The notes below the pieces were generated by a model that did no database searches, was not told where the DNA came from, and saw nothing but the letters and a program-made list of their open reading frames with translations. A DNA stretch of 64,000 bases from Setophaga petechia (Eukaryota; Chordata; Aves; Passeriformes; Parulidae): positions 9,884,936-9,948,935 of the forward strand of contig JANCRA010000025.1 in the NCBI GenBank assembly GCA_024362935.1. Direction: 5' to 3'. Of this stretch, positions 51,312 to 63,933 are shown piece by piece (the stretch's first letter is position 1; every line of letters begins with the position of its first letter). Position numbers and translations under genes: made by a program.

Positions 51312-54300
51312 GTAAGAGTTTGTGGGTTTGTCCTCTGCAGCCCTTGTCTGTGTATTCTGCTTCCTAACAGTCACTTCATAGTTCTTCCAGAAGCTGTAAT
51401 AAGTTGCTGCTTAAATGAATATTCCATATCTGTGGCATGTGAAGGCATGAGAAAAAGGCATTACTGTAATTCAGCTCTCACGTGTCGTGGCTTAGCTGTA
51501 CCAATCACATTTTCATGGTTTCCCAAGGAGAGGAGGGGTGTGAGATCATCCCGTGTCTCTGGTTTTGGCAGCCTCCTTCCTTCCTCCCCCTCTCCCTCCC
51601 TTTGTCTTCACCAATAACTTCTGAACTCCCTGGCTGAGTTCAGTCTCATTTTCTAGAGCAGAAGTCTGAAATGTATTAAATTCCTCAAGGTATAATGAGT
51701 ACTGGCAGTCAGGTAGTGGAGGGACACTCCAAGGAGTGTCCACAGAGGAAAAGGCTTCCAGTGTAAAATGGAGTTAGAGTGCAGATAATCAGCACAGGGG
51801 CAGCTCGAAACAAAGACATTGTTTCATCAGTCCTGCTGTTTGCAGATATGTTTAGGTTTGGGCAGCTAAATGTTGTGCTTTGTGTCAGGATTAATCACAG
51901 AAGTGCTGCTGCATGGGAAATTTATGGGAACATTTTGCAGTCAGACGTGGATTTATTTTCTTTACTTGTTTGCACACTTGTGTGTGTGTGACAGCAGCCT
52001 CCTGGGGGAGGCAGACAAATGCAGCCTTTGGGGCTGGCCTTCCAGCTCTCCACTGTCTCTGCTTCTGTTCCTGCTTATAGACAAATGGAAATGTGTACTA
52101 ACATGAAAAAGAAATCTTTTATACAAACCTGTGTGGCAGCTGCGTTGCAAAGGTGAAGCAGTTTGACTGTGAAAGCCTCTTGGAATGTAACTCTGCTAGC
52201 AAATGTTCCTGCAATCCAAACCCATCCTCTGGAGATATTTTATGCTGCATTTTCCTCTTCTTGCTAATGAGAGGAAAAATTGCCTCTTCTGCTGTGCAAG
52301 TGACTGATGATGCTCCAGGTAATTCTGTGATACAGCCCTGGCAGGGAGGGAACTCTTTTCCCAGTTGTGGCAGTCATGGGGTTCCAGGAATCAGTGGGTG
52401 CATCCAGGCTGGCTCCATAAACACCTCTCAGGCTGTGTGTAGTAGCCATGTGCCCAGAGATTTTGAATATCCTGCACCATGGACACCAGAGCTAGTAAGG
52501 ATAGTGACAGCATGTAAAGCAGTGGAGGGAAATTATAGATTTGAAATAGGAAAAATGTTTACATGGTTTTCAAAGGCCCATACTAATCGTGGTGTCCCAA
52601 GGCAGGATTCAACAATAAAAAGAACTGTAGGTATTTATACACACCAGTGTATATGTATTCATGTTACATTTAAAAAATTTTTATTAACAAGATACATAGA
52701 GTACTTTAATTGTCACAGTCCAGTGCTGATATTTTCTCTCTCATGTTGTCTGTACATGACCAAAATGTCAAAACAAAAGGCCTGACTATGTGGGGATGAC
52801 TCACCAGCAGCTGATCTCAGCAGCTCTGAAGTCTGGGTTTTATCTTTAGAGTTCAAGGAGGATTTTTATGCACAGAGCTGTACTTCTTGATATTTAATAT
52901 TTCAGGTCTCGTTCCCACTGACAGTCTGAAGCAGACGGGGTCATGACTTAACTTGTGCATGAAGTAAATAGAACACTATTGATGCCATAAAGATAAGTCA
53001 TATTCATTACAAAGACCACATTAAAGACACATACTTGAAGAGGCTTGTGTTTGGGAACCAGAACAGGCCAGACTGATAATTGTCTTTGTGATATCAATTC
53101 AGTCCCTACACACATAAACACAATTATTAGAGCTGGTTGGTAATTAAGTAACAAATTTTTCTTTTTATGTGCTTCATAATACATTAAATAGTTTAGAATC
53201 TTGTAGGAACATATTTGCTGAAATATCCTATATTTCCATCCATCCAAAAATGGATATAATATACTGAAATAAAAAAGACATCCATTTTCCTGGCAAAGTG
53301 ATACCTTGAAAAGACTGATAAAAACACTGATTGTTTCAGTTTGCTGCTTATTTCAAATTGGTAGCAATTAGGAATGCATTCTTTAATTAATTGCCTGGCT
53401 GCAGTTTCCTGACTGTGTATGGAGTAGTTGCACAAGAAATGTGTCTGCGTGTTGAACTTCTGCACTTGACTCATTCAGGGTGGGATTTGGTTACCTCAGA
53501 GTAAGTATCTGCTGTCATTTGAGACACCAAGGCATCCCACCTGGCTCCTGGCTGCCATTTCTGAGGGGTGCAAGTCCCCAATCAATCTTTCCTCCTGCCT
53601 GGAGCCCTGTGCAAACATTACAGATGTGGAGTCGTGACTCAAGCAGCTCCAGTGCTTACACACAGACAGGTCACATCACATCTGACTGACTCTGCCAGAT
53701 GGAAAATACTTAAAAAGTGGTGCTGTGTGTACAAAAATGTCATTATACAGATTTTCTCACCTTAATGTTAATCCCAGGAAGAACAGCACTCGTGTGCCAG
53801 GTGTCAACATCTTTAAGTAGTGCAGCACTGCCAGTTTTGTCCCGTGGAAGGAACAAGGTCTGTGCAGAAGGGAGAGCAAAACCCAGCCCAGGGATGTGTG
53901 CCAGTGAAATCTGTGCCCCCAGGAAGATGTGTGGGCTCTGAAAAGGGCAATAATGTGGGGCAACATCCTGGGAACAGAACAGAGGCAATGCTGATAGAAA
54001 CTGCAGGGCTGTCCAGCCTCTGTGTCCATCTGTGGGCAGTGACAGATGCTCTGAGAAGATGCAATCAAAGCAGGGCAGAGTGTACAGGTGCAAAAATCCT
54101 CCCTGGAATCCTTCAGTAATGTGGCCAGTTGCTCTATAGTCACAGAGTCAGTTCAAAAATCATTATCCCATTTCCTCACCCAATCACACCATCTATTTTG
54201 TAGCCAATAAACAGGCATCACTGGCAAACTCATGAACTTCTCAGGAGGGCAGCGTAACATTATTCTCATTTCTGGTTTCATCTTTTGTTTTTGGACCTAC

Positions 54301-55555
54301 AAACAACTCATAATATTTTGCCCCAGAACTTTTGGGTTGGTATTTCTCAATTCACCATCAGACATGAGACTAGTCTAATTTTTCAATGCTTTTCAAAATA
54401 AAAAAAAAAAACAAAAACAAAAAGAAAAGTAGTATTTTATATTTATTTACGTGTGAAAGGCCAAATGTCTAAAAAACTGGAAAGATTTCAACATTTTCTT
54501 TTCAGTTTCTTTTTTGACCTTTATCCTTTCACCATTTTACACCCAAACAATGCCATAAAATGCTGCCTCGAAATCTCTGAGTCCTAAATAAGTCCTGTGC
54601 ACAGTAGCTCATCTGTTGCTGTTGTTGTTTTTATGTTGCCTTTCTGCAGGTGGAATTTTGTCTGCTTCAGATACTTTCTCTCTACAACCTTCCACCTAAT
54701 GTCCCTTTTCCCCATCCTTCTTGACATAAGTGAAGGGAAAGGGTGGGTCAGCTCTCTATGTCTTGGAAATACTTTGGCCTTCACCATTTCTAGTAGATAA
54801 ACTATCAACAAATGCAATACTGATTCAGCATTTGATTAAACCCTCTGATTTTAGACAGCAAAACATTCTGAGATTTCTGATAAACTTTTGAGTAATTGTT
54901 TATCATTATGAGAGTTAAAAATTACTGTTGGGCTGTAGTTTGTGCTAAATTTGTAGCATTATTTTGCTATGTGATACTCAGCAATAAAAGCCTTTGCAAA
55001 GCTACAATTGCAATGTGCCTTCATTGCCACTTACTCTGAATTAACTGTAGATCAGTGTATATGTCATGTTTTCATAATCAGGTAGTAGCTTTTTTTTCCC
55101 TCAAACCATATTTCATAGAAGGTTTTTTGTGGTTTGGTCATTTCTTTGTTGTTGTGGGGTTTTGGGGTTTTTTTAGTTTTATTTCCCTGTAAATAAACAT
55201 TTGGCAAATGGTCTGTCAATGGTCTTTCCCCCTCAAATTTTTGGAAAAGTTTGCCTGAGTATGCTACAGAATTTACTAATCAAATGTGCATAAATAAATT
55301 ATTCTTCCTTTTTTTTGGTAATTCGTGGAATTCTCACCTAATAGATAATGTATAGATTTTGTTATCCATGTTCAGATGACTTCAAAGTAACATATCTAAA
55401 TAATTAACCCACAGATTTAATGACAGCAATTGGTTAAGATCTAAACATTCGGTAGGAAAATGTTCTAAGTAACATTAGTTGCATCCAGGCACACAAGCCT
55501 GGATGTGTAGCTTCCCTGCAAGGAAACCCAAGTAGGCAACTGTAGAGATGGCTCA
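51312..55555. other. Noncoding stretch, no supported gene
   Basis: Intron-like. The 210-codon plus frame at 52153-52785 is the longest one outside repeats, but has no splice context or recognisable motif. A 22-nt AG/GT-bounded segment at 53479-53500 (CATTCAG before, GTAAGTATC after) is another possible microexon or decoy. Frames at 53743-54143 occur on both strands in slightly richer G+C sequence. Confidence 0.5.
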
Positions 55556-55700
55556 CTTTCCCTTTCCTTTTCCCTGTCCTTTTCCCTTTCTTTTTCCCTT
55601 TCCTTCTCCCTTTCCTTTTCCCTTTCCTTTTCCCTTTCCTTTTCCCTTTCCTTCTCCCTTTCTTTCTCCCTTTCCTTCTCCCTTTCCTTCCTTTTCCTTT
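55556..55700. repeat. Pyrimidine minisatellite, 12-bp unit
   Basis: Imperfect tandem copies of CCCTTTCCTTTT (about 12 copies) with CTTCTC and CTTTCT variants. The strand is almost entirely pyrimidine. The 66-codon frame reading PFPFPF is a translation of the repeat. Confidence 0.96.
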
Positions 55701-56927
55701 GCTTCAGTGCTATTCAGCAGAAGTTCTTCCCCTGCACAGGCATTATAAATGTGAAAATAAAAGACATCAGGGAAGTTGTGTTTTGTGTTTGCTTTGTTGA
55801 GAATTGTTTAATTTTCAGATGTTCCTGGATCAGTGCTGCTTCTTGGACTCCCCATCTCTGTGTTACTGACTCTGTCTTCATTCAGTTAAGCTGCAAACCC
55901 AGATGATTTAGCTAAAAGTTGAAATATTTAGTGCTAACCAGAGCTGGTCCTCTGGAATCTCCTGGCTGGTTGGTTCCAGTGTGTTCTAAAAGTGGGAGTC
56001 CTTGGAGAGTGAAGCAGGAATATGCCAAAGCCATTTTCCAGAGGCTGCCCAAGCTATCCACTGCTTCTGGGGGCCTTGCTTTATGTGCTGCATTTGTTTT
56101 ATAAATCCTTCTGCATCCTGGCAGGATTCCTGCATCCAAAAGTTAAACCTCAGAAAGTAACAAGAACAAGAAAAAAGAAAAAAACCCCAGATAAAGTCAG
56201 TGCTGTACAAAGACTGATGAACCAGGTGGACTCAAAATGCTCATGTTTAATTAGAGAACAGGTAGGTCTGGAGACCACTTATCACAGATTGTCACTGTTT
56301 GATTTCCTCTCTTGTTCCAGTATTTAACACCAGCTGTTGGTAGGACTCAGACTGATACTGATACCTAACTCTGCTTACATCCACGTGCATTCAGTCAACA
56401 TTCCTAAAATCCCACTATGAGGCAGGATATGGGAAGGAGTTGATTTCCATGGAGTACAACTTCTGCACTTGGGATGGAGAGACTTCCCAAGGCAGCTTCC
56501 TAAAGGGAAGGGTGGGTTCTTTGTGTAGGGTAACTCATACAATTCAAACATGGGGCAAAAATTGCCCCCAGCTGCCCAGTTCAGCAGCATCAGCAGTTTC
56601 CAGGGTTTCTGTTGGTCACAGCAAAAGGTGACATCTCTCTCAGTCCTTGTCTTGTTTACATGGAGGCAGATTGTGTGCACTATTTTTGTCCAACAGCTTG
56701 CAGTGCTTAATAGGGGACCAGTAATGAAAATAATGTTTTTCCATTCAGCTGTCCCTTTGGCTCCTTTCAGGTTTTTTGGTTTTTGTTTTTTAAATTTGAC
56801 AGGAAGCAAAACAGAAATATGATTTGGGGTTTTTTCTGAGTACAGCAGCATTTCTCTATATTAAGCAGTTGGTCAGAACTTGTACACACTGACTCTTTTA
56901 CACAGAGCATTTTATCCTTATTGCTTG

Positions 56928-56950
56928 AGGTGCAAATCTGATTTGCACCT
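56928..56950. repeat. Perfect inverted repeat, 10-bp arms, 3-base loop
   Basis: AGGTGCAAAT at 56928-56937 is mirrored exactly by ATTTGCACCT at 56941-56950 around the loop CTG. Confidence 0.95.
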
Positions 56951-56956
56951 TACAAT

Positions 56957-56980
56957 AGTGAGGTTGTATTTGACCTCACT
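56957..56980. repeat. Perfect inverted repeat, 8-bp arms, 8-base loop
   Basis: AGTGAGGT at 56957-56964 pairs exactly with ACCTCACT at 56973-56980. It starts six bases after the previous hairpin ends. Confidence 0.93.
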
Positions 56981-57310
56981 GACAGTAACAAGAAACAAAA
57001 AGATATTAATCGAACATAATGCTTGAATATAATTCAATAATTTTATAAGCTAGAATTAATTTTAATTAGTTTTAATTAGTTAAACCACTATGTAAAATAT
57101 CATGATATAATGGTATTTGTTGGGTTATGTCCTCAGAGTTCCCTCAAGGCTCTCCCAGAGAGTCTTTTCACATATATACTCTAAGCAATTTGTAGATGAC
57201 TCCAAACCAAACCCTTCTCCAGACTCAGAAAACCTTGTGGCTATTGGTTGTTTAGATCTTAAAAGTTTCCACTTGAAAATTTTCAGCTCTGTGCAGATGG
57301 TTTACAAATA

Positions 57311-57354
57311 ATCTAAAGGAGGATGTAGACAAAGTATCTAAAGGAGGATGTAGA
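57311..57354. repeat. Two-copy tandem duplication, 25-bp period
   Basis: ATCTAAAGGAGGATGTAGA occurs at 57311-57329 and exactly again at 57336-57354. Confidence 0.95.
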
Positions 57355-58238
57355 GAAGTAAAATTCCTATTCACTAATTTTGTAAATCTGTGTACAGTTA
57401 GAGAAAACAATTTTTTAAAAAGTAGGCTTTTAAGAAAGGTGATGTGTCTTTGTTTGTCAGATGAGAGGAGGCTTTCTTTTGTCAGATATCTGTCTGGGGG
57501 TTTTTTTAGACACTGAAATCTTTATTTTTCTCTAATGCAGTGAACATATAGGTTAAATCCCAGCCTATGTGTAAATTGTCATAGGTGTGAGACATCAAGA
57601 CCTATGTGGGGGATTATTTTGTAAACAAGCTTGCACAATCAAAAGGTAAATTCCACTGGGGAAGTTAAAAAAATGATGGGATTTTTTACCTCAGTTTTCC
57701 TGAAACTGCAGTTGTGTCTGTGTGGTATCACTTTCTAAATCTAATTTCAAGTGTAATGCCATAGAGAATGCTCATAGACATTGTTCTGAAGTGATTTATC
57801 CTCTAAATCACGGCTGTCTTACTGCCTGCCTTCATCTGAGCCTAAAAGTATAAATGAACTCCAAGGCTTTGATCTGGAAGGTTCAAAACTCAAAGGAGAT
57901 TTTCCAGGGCTTTGAAGTTGAGCTCTAGAGGGGACAATGCACTGTGCACTTATTCACTGGGGGAGTGCTGTCATCAAACAGCCAAGACTTCACCAGTGTA
58001 AATTCATTACAGTGTTTGATGTAACATTATTACATTAGTATTCATTTTGGTTTTGAGTCAGAATACAGAAAAAAAAAAAAAAAGAAGAGCTTCTTTTACT
58101 GTTTGACTTCATTTGTTAATTAAAGTATTAATTTATTTACGACAGAATTTTACAGAGATTTTTTTTTAAAGTGTCTCCTGTTATCACCCTTTCCACCGTT
58201 AAGTAAACTTCTATGAAACTGCTCTGAGAGATTCTTAC

Positions 58239-58382
58239 CTCTATTAGCAGCTTTCACTGAATGACAGCAGGCAAGGAAAATTTGATGTAGAGTTTCAATA
58301 GGGGTTGCAGGAGGTACAAAGTGTCTCATAGCTGAGCACACCTTCTCTGGTAAATCTGCTGGCACCAAAGGTATCTCTGGAT
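58239..58382 (-). CDS. Internal coding exon of an unidentified gene (minus strand)
   Basis: Read on minus, the 144-nt segment follows TTCTGATATTTTCAG and ends before GTAAGAATCT with AG at the exon end, so both splice sites are strong. Two of the three frames have stops. The third is open throughout, entering with two bases of a split codon, running 47 codons and leaving one base (phase 1-1, so skipping would keep frame). The peptide begins PEIPLVPADLPEKV, continues with a CSAMRHFVPPATPIETLHQ section and ends in IFLACCHSVKAANR, mixing proline-rich turns with what looks like an amphipathic helix. The open frame also runs far into the flanking intron on both sides (190 codons), so openness alone is weaker evidence than the splice sites. 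Family not recognised. The gene continues off to both sides. Confidence 0.7.
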
Positions 58383-61300
58383 CTGAAAATATCAGAATAT
58401 CAGAGTAGGATACAAAATTAAATAGAATAAATAGCACTTTGTGAGTGTTTCCAGATAACTTGGTAAACACATTTTGGCTATTTTGTAAAGAAAAAAAAAA
58501 TGTTTTAGTTTTTAATTTCTGCCTTTTCAGTTGAGCTGTGTGGCGCCTCATCAGTAAAGAACATTTGATTGAAATCACTCTCTCTTGTGACCTGGACCAG
58601 ATTAAAACAGAAGCTTGTGCAGATAAAAGGCTTGTAGGTTTATCTTTTCTGTTACCTGCTCCTGAAGAGCTGAAAACCCCTTTCTGTAATTTCATGGTCC
58701 TTTTGTTGGGAATGAGTATCATGAGGCTGGGGACAATGGCCTGCTGGGCCTGGCTGTTTCAATAAAGACTGGATTATGATGAGGAGGATTTTCCCCCCTC
58801 GCTGTCCTTGTCAATTGGGATGATAACTAAAGCAAGTCAGCTGGCACATTCATCTTGATATTTCAATTTACCCTGGCTTTGTCTCACTCCTTGTTCAGAG
58901 GTTAGAGCTGTTCTCCACCATTTCCAGCTGGCAAGTACTCACTTCATGAAAATCATAGATTTTAGTCTCAGTTCACCCAACAATTAAAAAGTTTACCTGG
59001 GCTAATTTAGTGATCACTATTCCTTATTTTGGAACAGATTCCTGGTTTTTTACATGCAATATTTTCCTAGGCTTTTTTTATCCTTCCTTGCCATTTTCCT
59101 TCTTGCTCCCAGGTGCAGGAAAGTCTAATGGGTTAAATACAATCCTTTAGTTCCTGCTGCATAAAGATCTGTATTTTAGCCATGATGTTCCTACCTGGTA
59201 GGTGAACTGCATCCTTGACTTGTTTCTGCTACTGACCTTACCTGGAGCAGTGAGTTGTCAGCACTCAGCAGAAAATAGATGTACTTTTGAGAGTCTGTGG
59301 TGCATCTTCCTGCCATTTCAGAGACACATGAAAATCTAGGAGGAAGAATATGATTTCTATCTGGCATTTCATTCCCTTATTGCAGCTTTGCTTACCTGTC
59401 CCACAGAGTGAGTGAATTTAAACCTTATTGGCCACTGCATTAGCTGTAATTCCCTACACATCTTACAATAACAATAACACGATCAGTGGACACAGATGTT
59501 ACCAGATTAGGGAATCAGCTATTACTGAGTAGGTGCTTAAGCATGGTAATTCTTTAAAAAATATGATATCATTACAGCACTTTCTGAGCATGCAAATGGA
59601 TTTGTTTCCTGAAGTTAAACTGGAAGATGCATCCTAGCATTCTTTAGCCCACAAATCTAGACTAGATCTAGCCAGAGGTAGAAACCCAAAATGCCCATAA
59701 TACCTGTCAGCTCCCCTGCAGAAAATGTCTTTACAAAGCTAATCCTCTTTTGCTTCCCTGTGTGCTAAATTAAATGCACTGTAGTGAGATGTAGAATACT
59801 TCTCCTAACATTTTCATCACTGAAAATGAATAAATTTTCAGTTTAACCTATTTGCAGCCTGACGTTTAGCTGAATGTTTATCATGCTGGGGAGAGCCCAA
59901 GGAAAGGTTTCCTCAGCATTTCTCAGGATGTTGATGCTGCTTAGAACACTGGGTCAGATGCAGAACATTGGTGAAAAAGTTTATGTTCCTTCAAAAATTC
60001 TACTTGTGGCATACTGTTTTATTTTAGCAGAGGTGAAGTCTGGGAAAGACCTGACTGTGCCAATCACACACTGTGTGTCCCCACCAGTGTTTGCCACTCT
60101 ATTTTTACACAGCTGATGACAACTGAATGATAAGTGGAGTTTCATGGATGGAAATTTTATTTTGCTTCAGTTCTCCTGGCTTTCTCCAAGTTTAACCATG
60201 TCTATATACAATGTTCGTAGTAGATTTCATCAGCAATGCATCTAGAACTTTTAATCTAATACTAGCTTTGAGAAGTAACAAAAAAATACCTCCTAGTCTT
60301 GGTTCAACAACTAAAAAGGTGTGGATAAACATCCAGGATACCATTATCACATGCTGCTGTGTAATAGAATACTCTTTCTAAAGATTTTTATTATCTGTCT
60401 TCTTTCTGTATGAGTGCTGGCTAGGAAGGAGGAATGCTTAGAGCAGTATATTTTATTCTCCCCATGTTGTGAATAAAATTAAAACAGAGACTGGACCACT
60501 GTGGGAGATTACTGTGGTTTAAAGCAGATGCACTGTATTCCTCTGGCAATCATGATGAAAACAAAGACAATTTAAGAAAAAGAAATTAAAAAAAAAAAGT
60601 TTTTTTATGCCATATCCCAGGAATCCAGCTGTTAATTTGGGGATGAATATGGTGATTTGGGAGCAAATTAGAGAACAGTTTAACTGTGCAGTTGGCTGAT
60701 TATCTTGCTAAAGGTTGAGTTCTAAAGGCTTGAAAGGCTTACAGCATTTTGTTGAATGTAAAAGATAACCTTTAAGAGCACTGCTCATATTTTCAGAAGT
60801 AAACTGCACAGCATTTTTTGCATAGCAGTGATTAATATTGTTTATTTTGCAGTAACACTCAGCTATCTCCTCCAAAGATTAGGTGCCACTGCACTGAATG
60901 TTTCTTTCCCCCAAGCTCCCCAGGGATCTTTCCTGGGTAGGGCCTGCATGTGGACTTAATCACTATGATGTTAAGTAGTGATAGGATTAATATTCTGGTT
61001 GAAACACAGAGAATAATTTCCAAACTCTGCCCTTTTTTTATGTGCTTCAAGGTACAAATCAGCTCTACAGAGTTGTACTTGTAATTTCTATCAAATTTCA
61101 AACTCTGCCATAAGCTAACCTGGATCCCTTTGCAGGCATTCTCACATTCAGCTTGCTACTCCTTCTCTGTTAGTGAATTCAGGAAAGCTTGACCATTCCA
61201 CTGCAAAAAAATAAATAAATTGAAAGGCTGAGGAGATTCCTCTGTGCTAAGCTTGGCATTTCTTCATAAGTGCAAGTAATGATTGATGTTTCACTCCTTG

Positions 61301-61561
61301 CTCTGGTGATACCCTGCAGTTCCTGAATGAAAAAGGCTGAGCTAGCTTTTTTTATTTACTAGTTAAACTTGGAAGTCACTTTCCAGCAAATTGAAAATGT
61401 CTCCTTATGTAACTCACTAGCTTTTAGATATCAAGAGAAAACTTTTCATTAATTTACTTTTAAAAAAATCCAGAAAGAAGCAAGTAAAATATTAGTATTA
61501 TAATAAAGGATTTATTTTTCTAGTCCTTTTCTGGCTCAGGGTTGCACACTTGGGCTCTTAC
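58383..61561. other. Probable introns of the minus-strand gene
   Basis: AT-rich sequence. Two weak minus-strand exon-like segments lie at 59242-59335 and 59396-59453, discussed among the findings. Otherwise nothing recognisable. Confidence 0.4.
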
Positions 61562-61675
61562 ATAGCAAAACAGCCCTTCCAGTTCCTGAATCAGCTCCTT
61601 GAGGAGGAAGTTGAAAACCACCAGGAAACTCTGGAAGTTTTTCTTTTGAGATGATCTGTTTCCTCCCTCTTTCTC
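61562..61675 (-). CDS. Candidate coding exon (minus strand)
   Basis: On minus, the 114-nt segment follows CTGAAGTAGACAG and ends before GTAAGAGCCC. It gives 38 open codons in phase 0-0: a polar start EKEGGNRSSQKKN, then a helix-like run SFLVVFNFLLKELIQELEGL and a final FCY. Third positions in the helical part are largely G or C. A shorter form starting after CTTCCAG (about 61629) is possible. It lies upstream of the exon at 58239 on the same strand, but the phases (exit 0, next entry 1) require at least one exon in between. The plus strand is also open here over about 43 codons and reads plausibly, but lacks a good donor, which favours the minus reading. Confidence 0.33.
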
Positions 61676-63772
61676 CTGTCTACTTCAGAGTAGTAGAAGT
61701 TAGAACAAATGTTCAGTTAAAGAAAATACCTCAGAAACAGAGTGGAGCTTGAAACATTTTGTGAGATCTCCTGTAACAGCTAATTCTATTGCATTGTTTT
61801 TGATGCAATGCGTCTGGTTGGAGGGTTGAACTCACACCATTTCATGATAAATCAAATTACTTACATTTAGAGTAAGGAAATCAACATTTTTGTTTGTTTT
61901 AGGTTAAGACAGATGGAATAGTTTAAATATTTTTGTTGCTTTAATTATGGGATTTTAACTAAGAAAGTTGCAGGTGTCTGGTCTTTGAAAACTGCAGTAT
62001 AAACTTCAAACCAAAACATCATCACCACTTTTGATGAATTCTGTGGCAGTAAAGCACACATTAAAGATGTGCTATATATTTCACAATGGTAGTAAATATT
62101 TCATTTAAATAGAAGTGTTCTGAACTTCCATGTATAAGAGCACATTTCCATGGAAACCCTGCTTACAGTTACTTTTTGGTAAAACACCTTGTTAATATTA
62201 GAGCAGCAAACTCTCTAATCTCATCACAACCAAACTTGCCAAACATAAGTTCTTTTACCAAAAAAAAAGTGGAAATATCAATCAATTTGAAATGCTTTGG
62301 TTATCTGTTACTATCACTTTAATTTTTGTGATAGCATTTTAAAACCCCCTTGATTTCAGACATCAGTTTCTCTCATTAAAGTAGTTTTTACCTCTCTGAT
62401 CCAACCTAAGTTTATAATCAACAAATCATTTTCCAAATGAGTACTGTTGTAATTTGCTTTTAGAAAGACAGTAATAGGGAAATGCTGTCTACTACAAAGA
62501 TACATCATTAGTTCATAAAGAATTATCTTCAACAGCCTTAAAATGTTAAAACACTGACTAATAAGTTGTTAAATAATCCAAGCATTGTCCTCTTTGGAGT
62601 ACTTTCAGTCCATTACATTTCATGTATAGTTAATTTATCCCATTCAGCCTATATTAAAATGTCAGTTTTACACTGAATTCTGAGGTCGTGGTAGTGTGTG
62701 ACCTTCTTGGGAAACAACAATGGAAGCGGTTCAGGATAAACAAGTGTGGAAAATGCTGTTCAGTGGATTTTAAGTTCTCTGTATTTTCAGTAGGTTTTAT
62801 GAAAGAATAGTGCTGTCCATTTAAAAGAGCTTTTATTAAGCCTGCAAGGCCACAAGATTTGATATGGCATTCCTGGTGTTACATTGTTAGGCAATTGCTT
62901 GGCATTTCTGAGGAGCTGGAAAGTGGTTTTTGGGAAATATGAAGGGTTCCTTGGATGTTACTCTTCTATTTGGATGTGAATCAGCAAAGCTCCTCATCTC
63001 CCACCTGGAACCATATTTATAAGGCTTTCCTGTTTCATCTTCCCCAACAAATCTAAGTACAGAATTTGCAAGGCAGGAGTGATACCAGTGTGTTGGTCAG
63101 CACCTTCTCCCGTGACTTAAAAAGCTCTCAAATATGATGTAGAGTAAAAAATGCAGCTCCTGGAGTGTTTTAAAATCATCTACAGCAAATGCTGTGGTGT
63201 GAGGGGAGGGAAAGAGGTGTGGGGCAAGAAGCTGAAACTAAGATCCATCAATCACACCCTGCACTTCAGAGACAATTTTTTTGTTGTTTTTTTTGTCAAT
63301 AAAGCTGGTTTTGCAGTAAACCTGCTGTGGAGATGAGTTTAAAGTGCACAAAGACCAAGACCTACAAATCTGCCTCTGTGGCATGGGGTCAGAGGGTCCC
63401 CTAAACACAGGGGACACGGGGAGATTGTCACCTGGAGAGGGGTGGCACAGCAACTAAAACCTCTTCAGGCCTCCTCAAGGGAGCTGGGAAGGAACTGCTG
63501 AAGTGGAAAGGTGCCCTCTCTGAATACATGAACATTCAACACACTTCTCCATTTTTCAAAGCAGTGTCTCAGGTTCATTTCTCTGATCTGCAAAGTGATG
63601 TGGCTTGAAAAAGTTAATAAATTGGACAGGCCACAGCTCCTGGCCAGTGGACACATCCACAGAGGTTTGGTCACATGAATCCAATTTGATTTTTAAGAAC
63701 AAATTAATTGACAATAGGACTAGCAGATAGTAGATACATCTAATGAAAATTCAAGGCAAAAAAATAATAAGC
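61676..63772. other. Noncoding stretch, no supported gene
   Basis: AT-rich intron-like sequence. Short frames at 63151-63674 occur on both strands and lack supporting signals. Confidence 0.5.
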
Positions 63773-63933
63773 CTATATATTTTATATATATATATATATA
63801 TATAAATTCATATATATAATACATATATTATATAATATCTATATCTCTATTATATATATTATATATATGTAATATATAATATATATAATATTATATAGTT
63901 ATATAGATATATAGATATAGATATTATTAAATA
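63773..63933. repeat. Self-complementary TA-rich array
   Basis: About 160 bp of TATATA runs with ATAGATATAG and TATATTATATA words. Composition resembles the array at 11741-11946. The last 67 bases of the window after it look unremarkable. Confidence 0.92.

Larger units (their letters stand above)
55701..58238. other. Noncoding stretch, no supported gene
   Basis: AT-rich sequence containing two adjacent hairpins (56928-56980), a 25-bp-period duplication (57311-57354) and an A run at 58069-58083. The frames at 56375-56851 (minus, 158 codons) and 56550-56822 (plus) overlap each other and are not supported as genes. Confidence 0.5.

Noticed and set aside
52153..52785. 210-codon plus-strand open frame, the longest outside repeats
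   Set aside because: No acceptor or donor arrangement, no motif, and the C-terminal part is plain AT-rich translation. Worth one protein search but not supported as a gene.
53479..53500. 22-nt segment bounded by CATTCAG and GTAAGTATC
   Set aside because: Good splice words and open in one frame, but too short to judge and not linked to a confirmed exon.
55548..55748. 66-codon frame rich in P and F
   Set aside because: Translation of the pyrimidine minisatellite.
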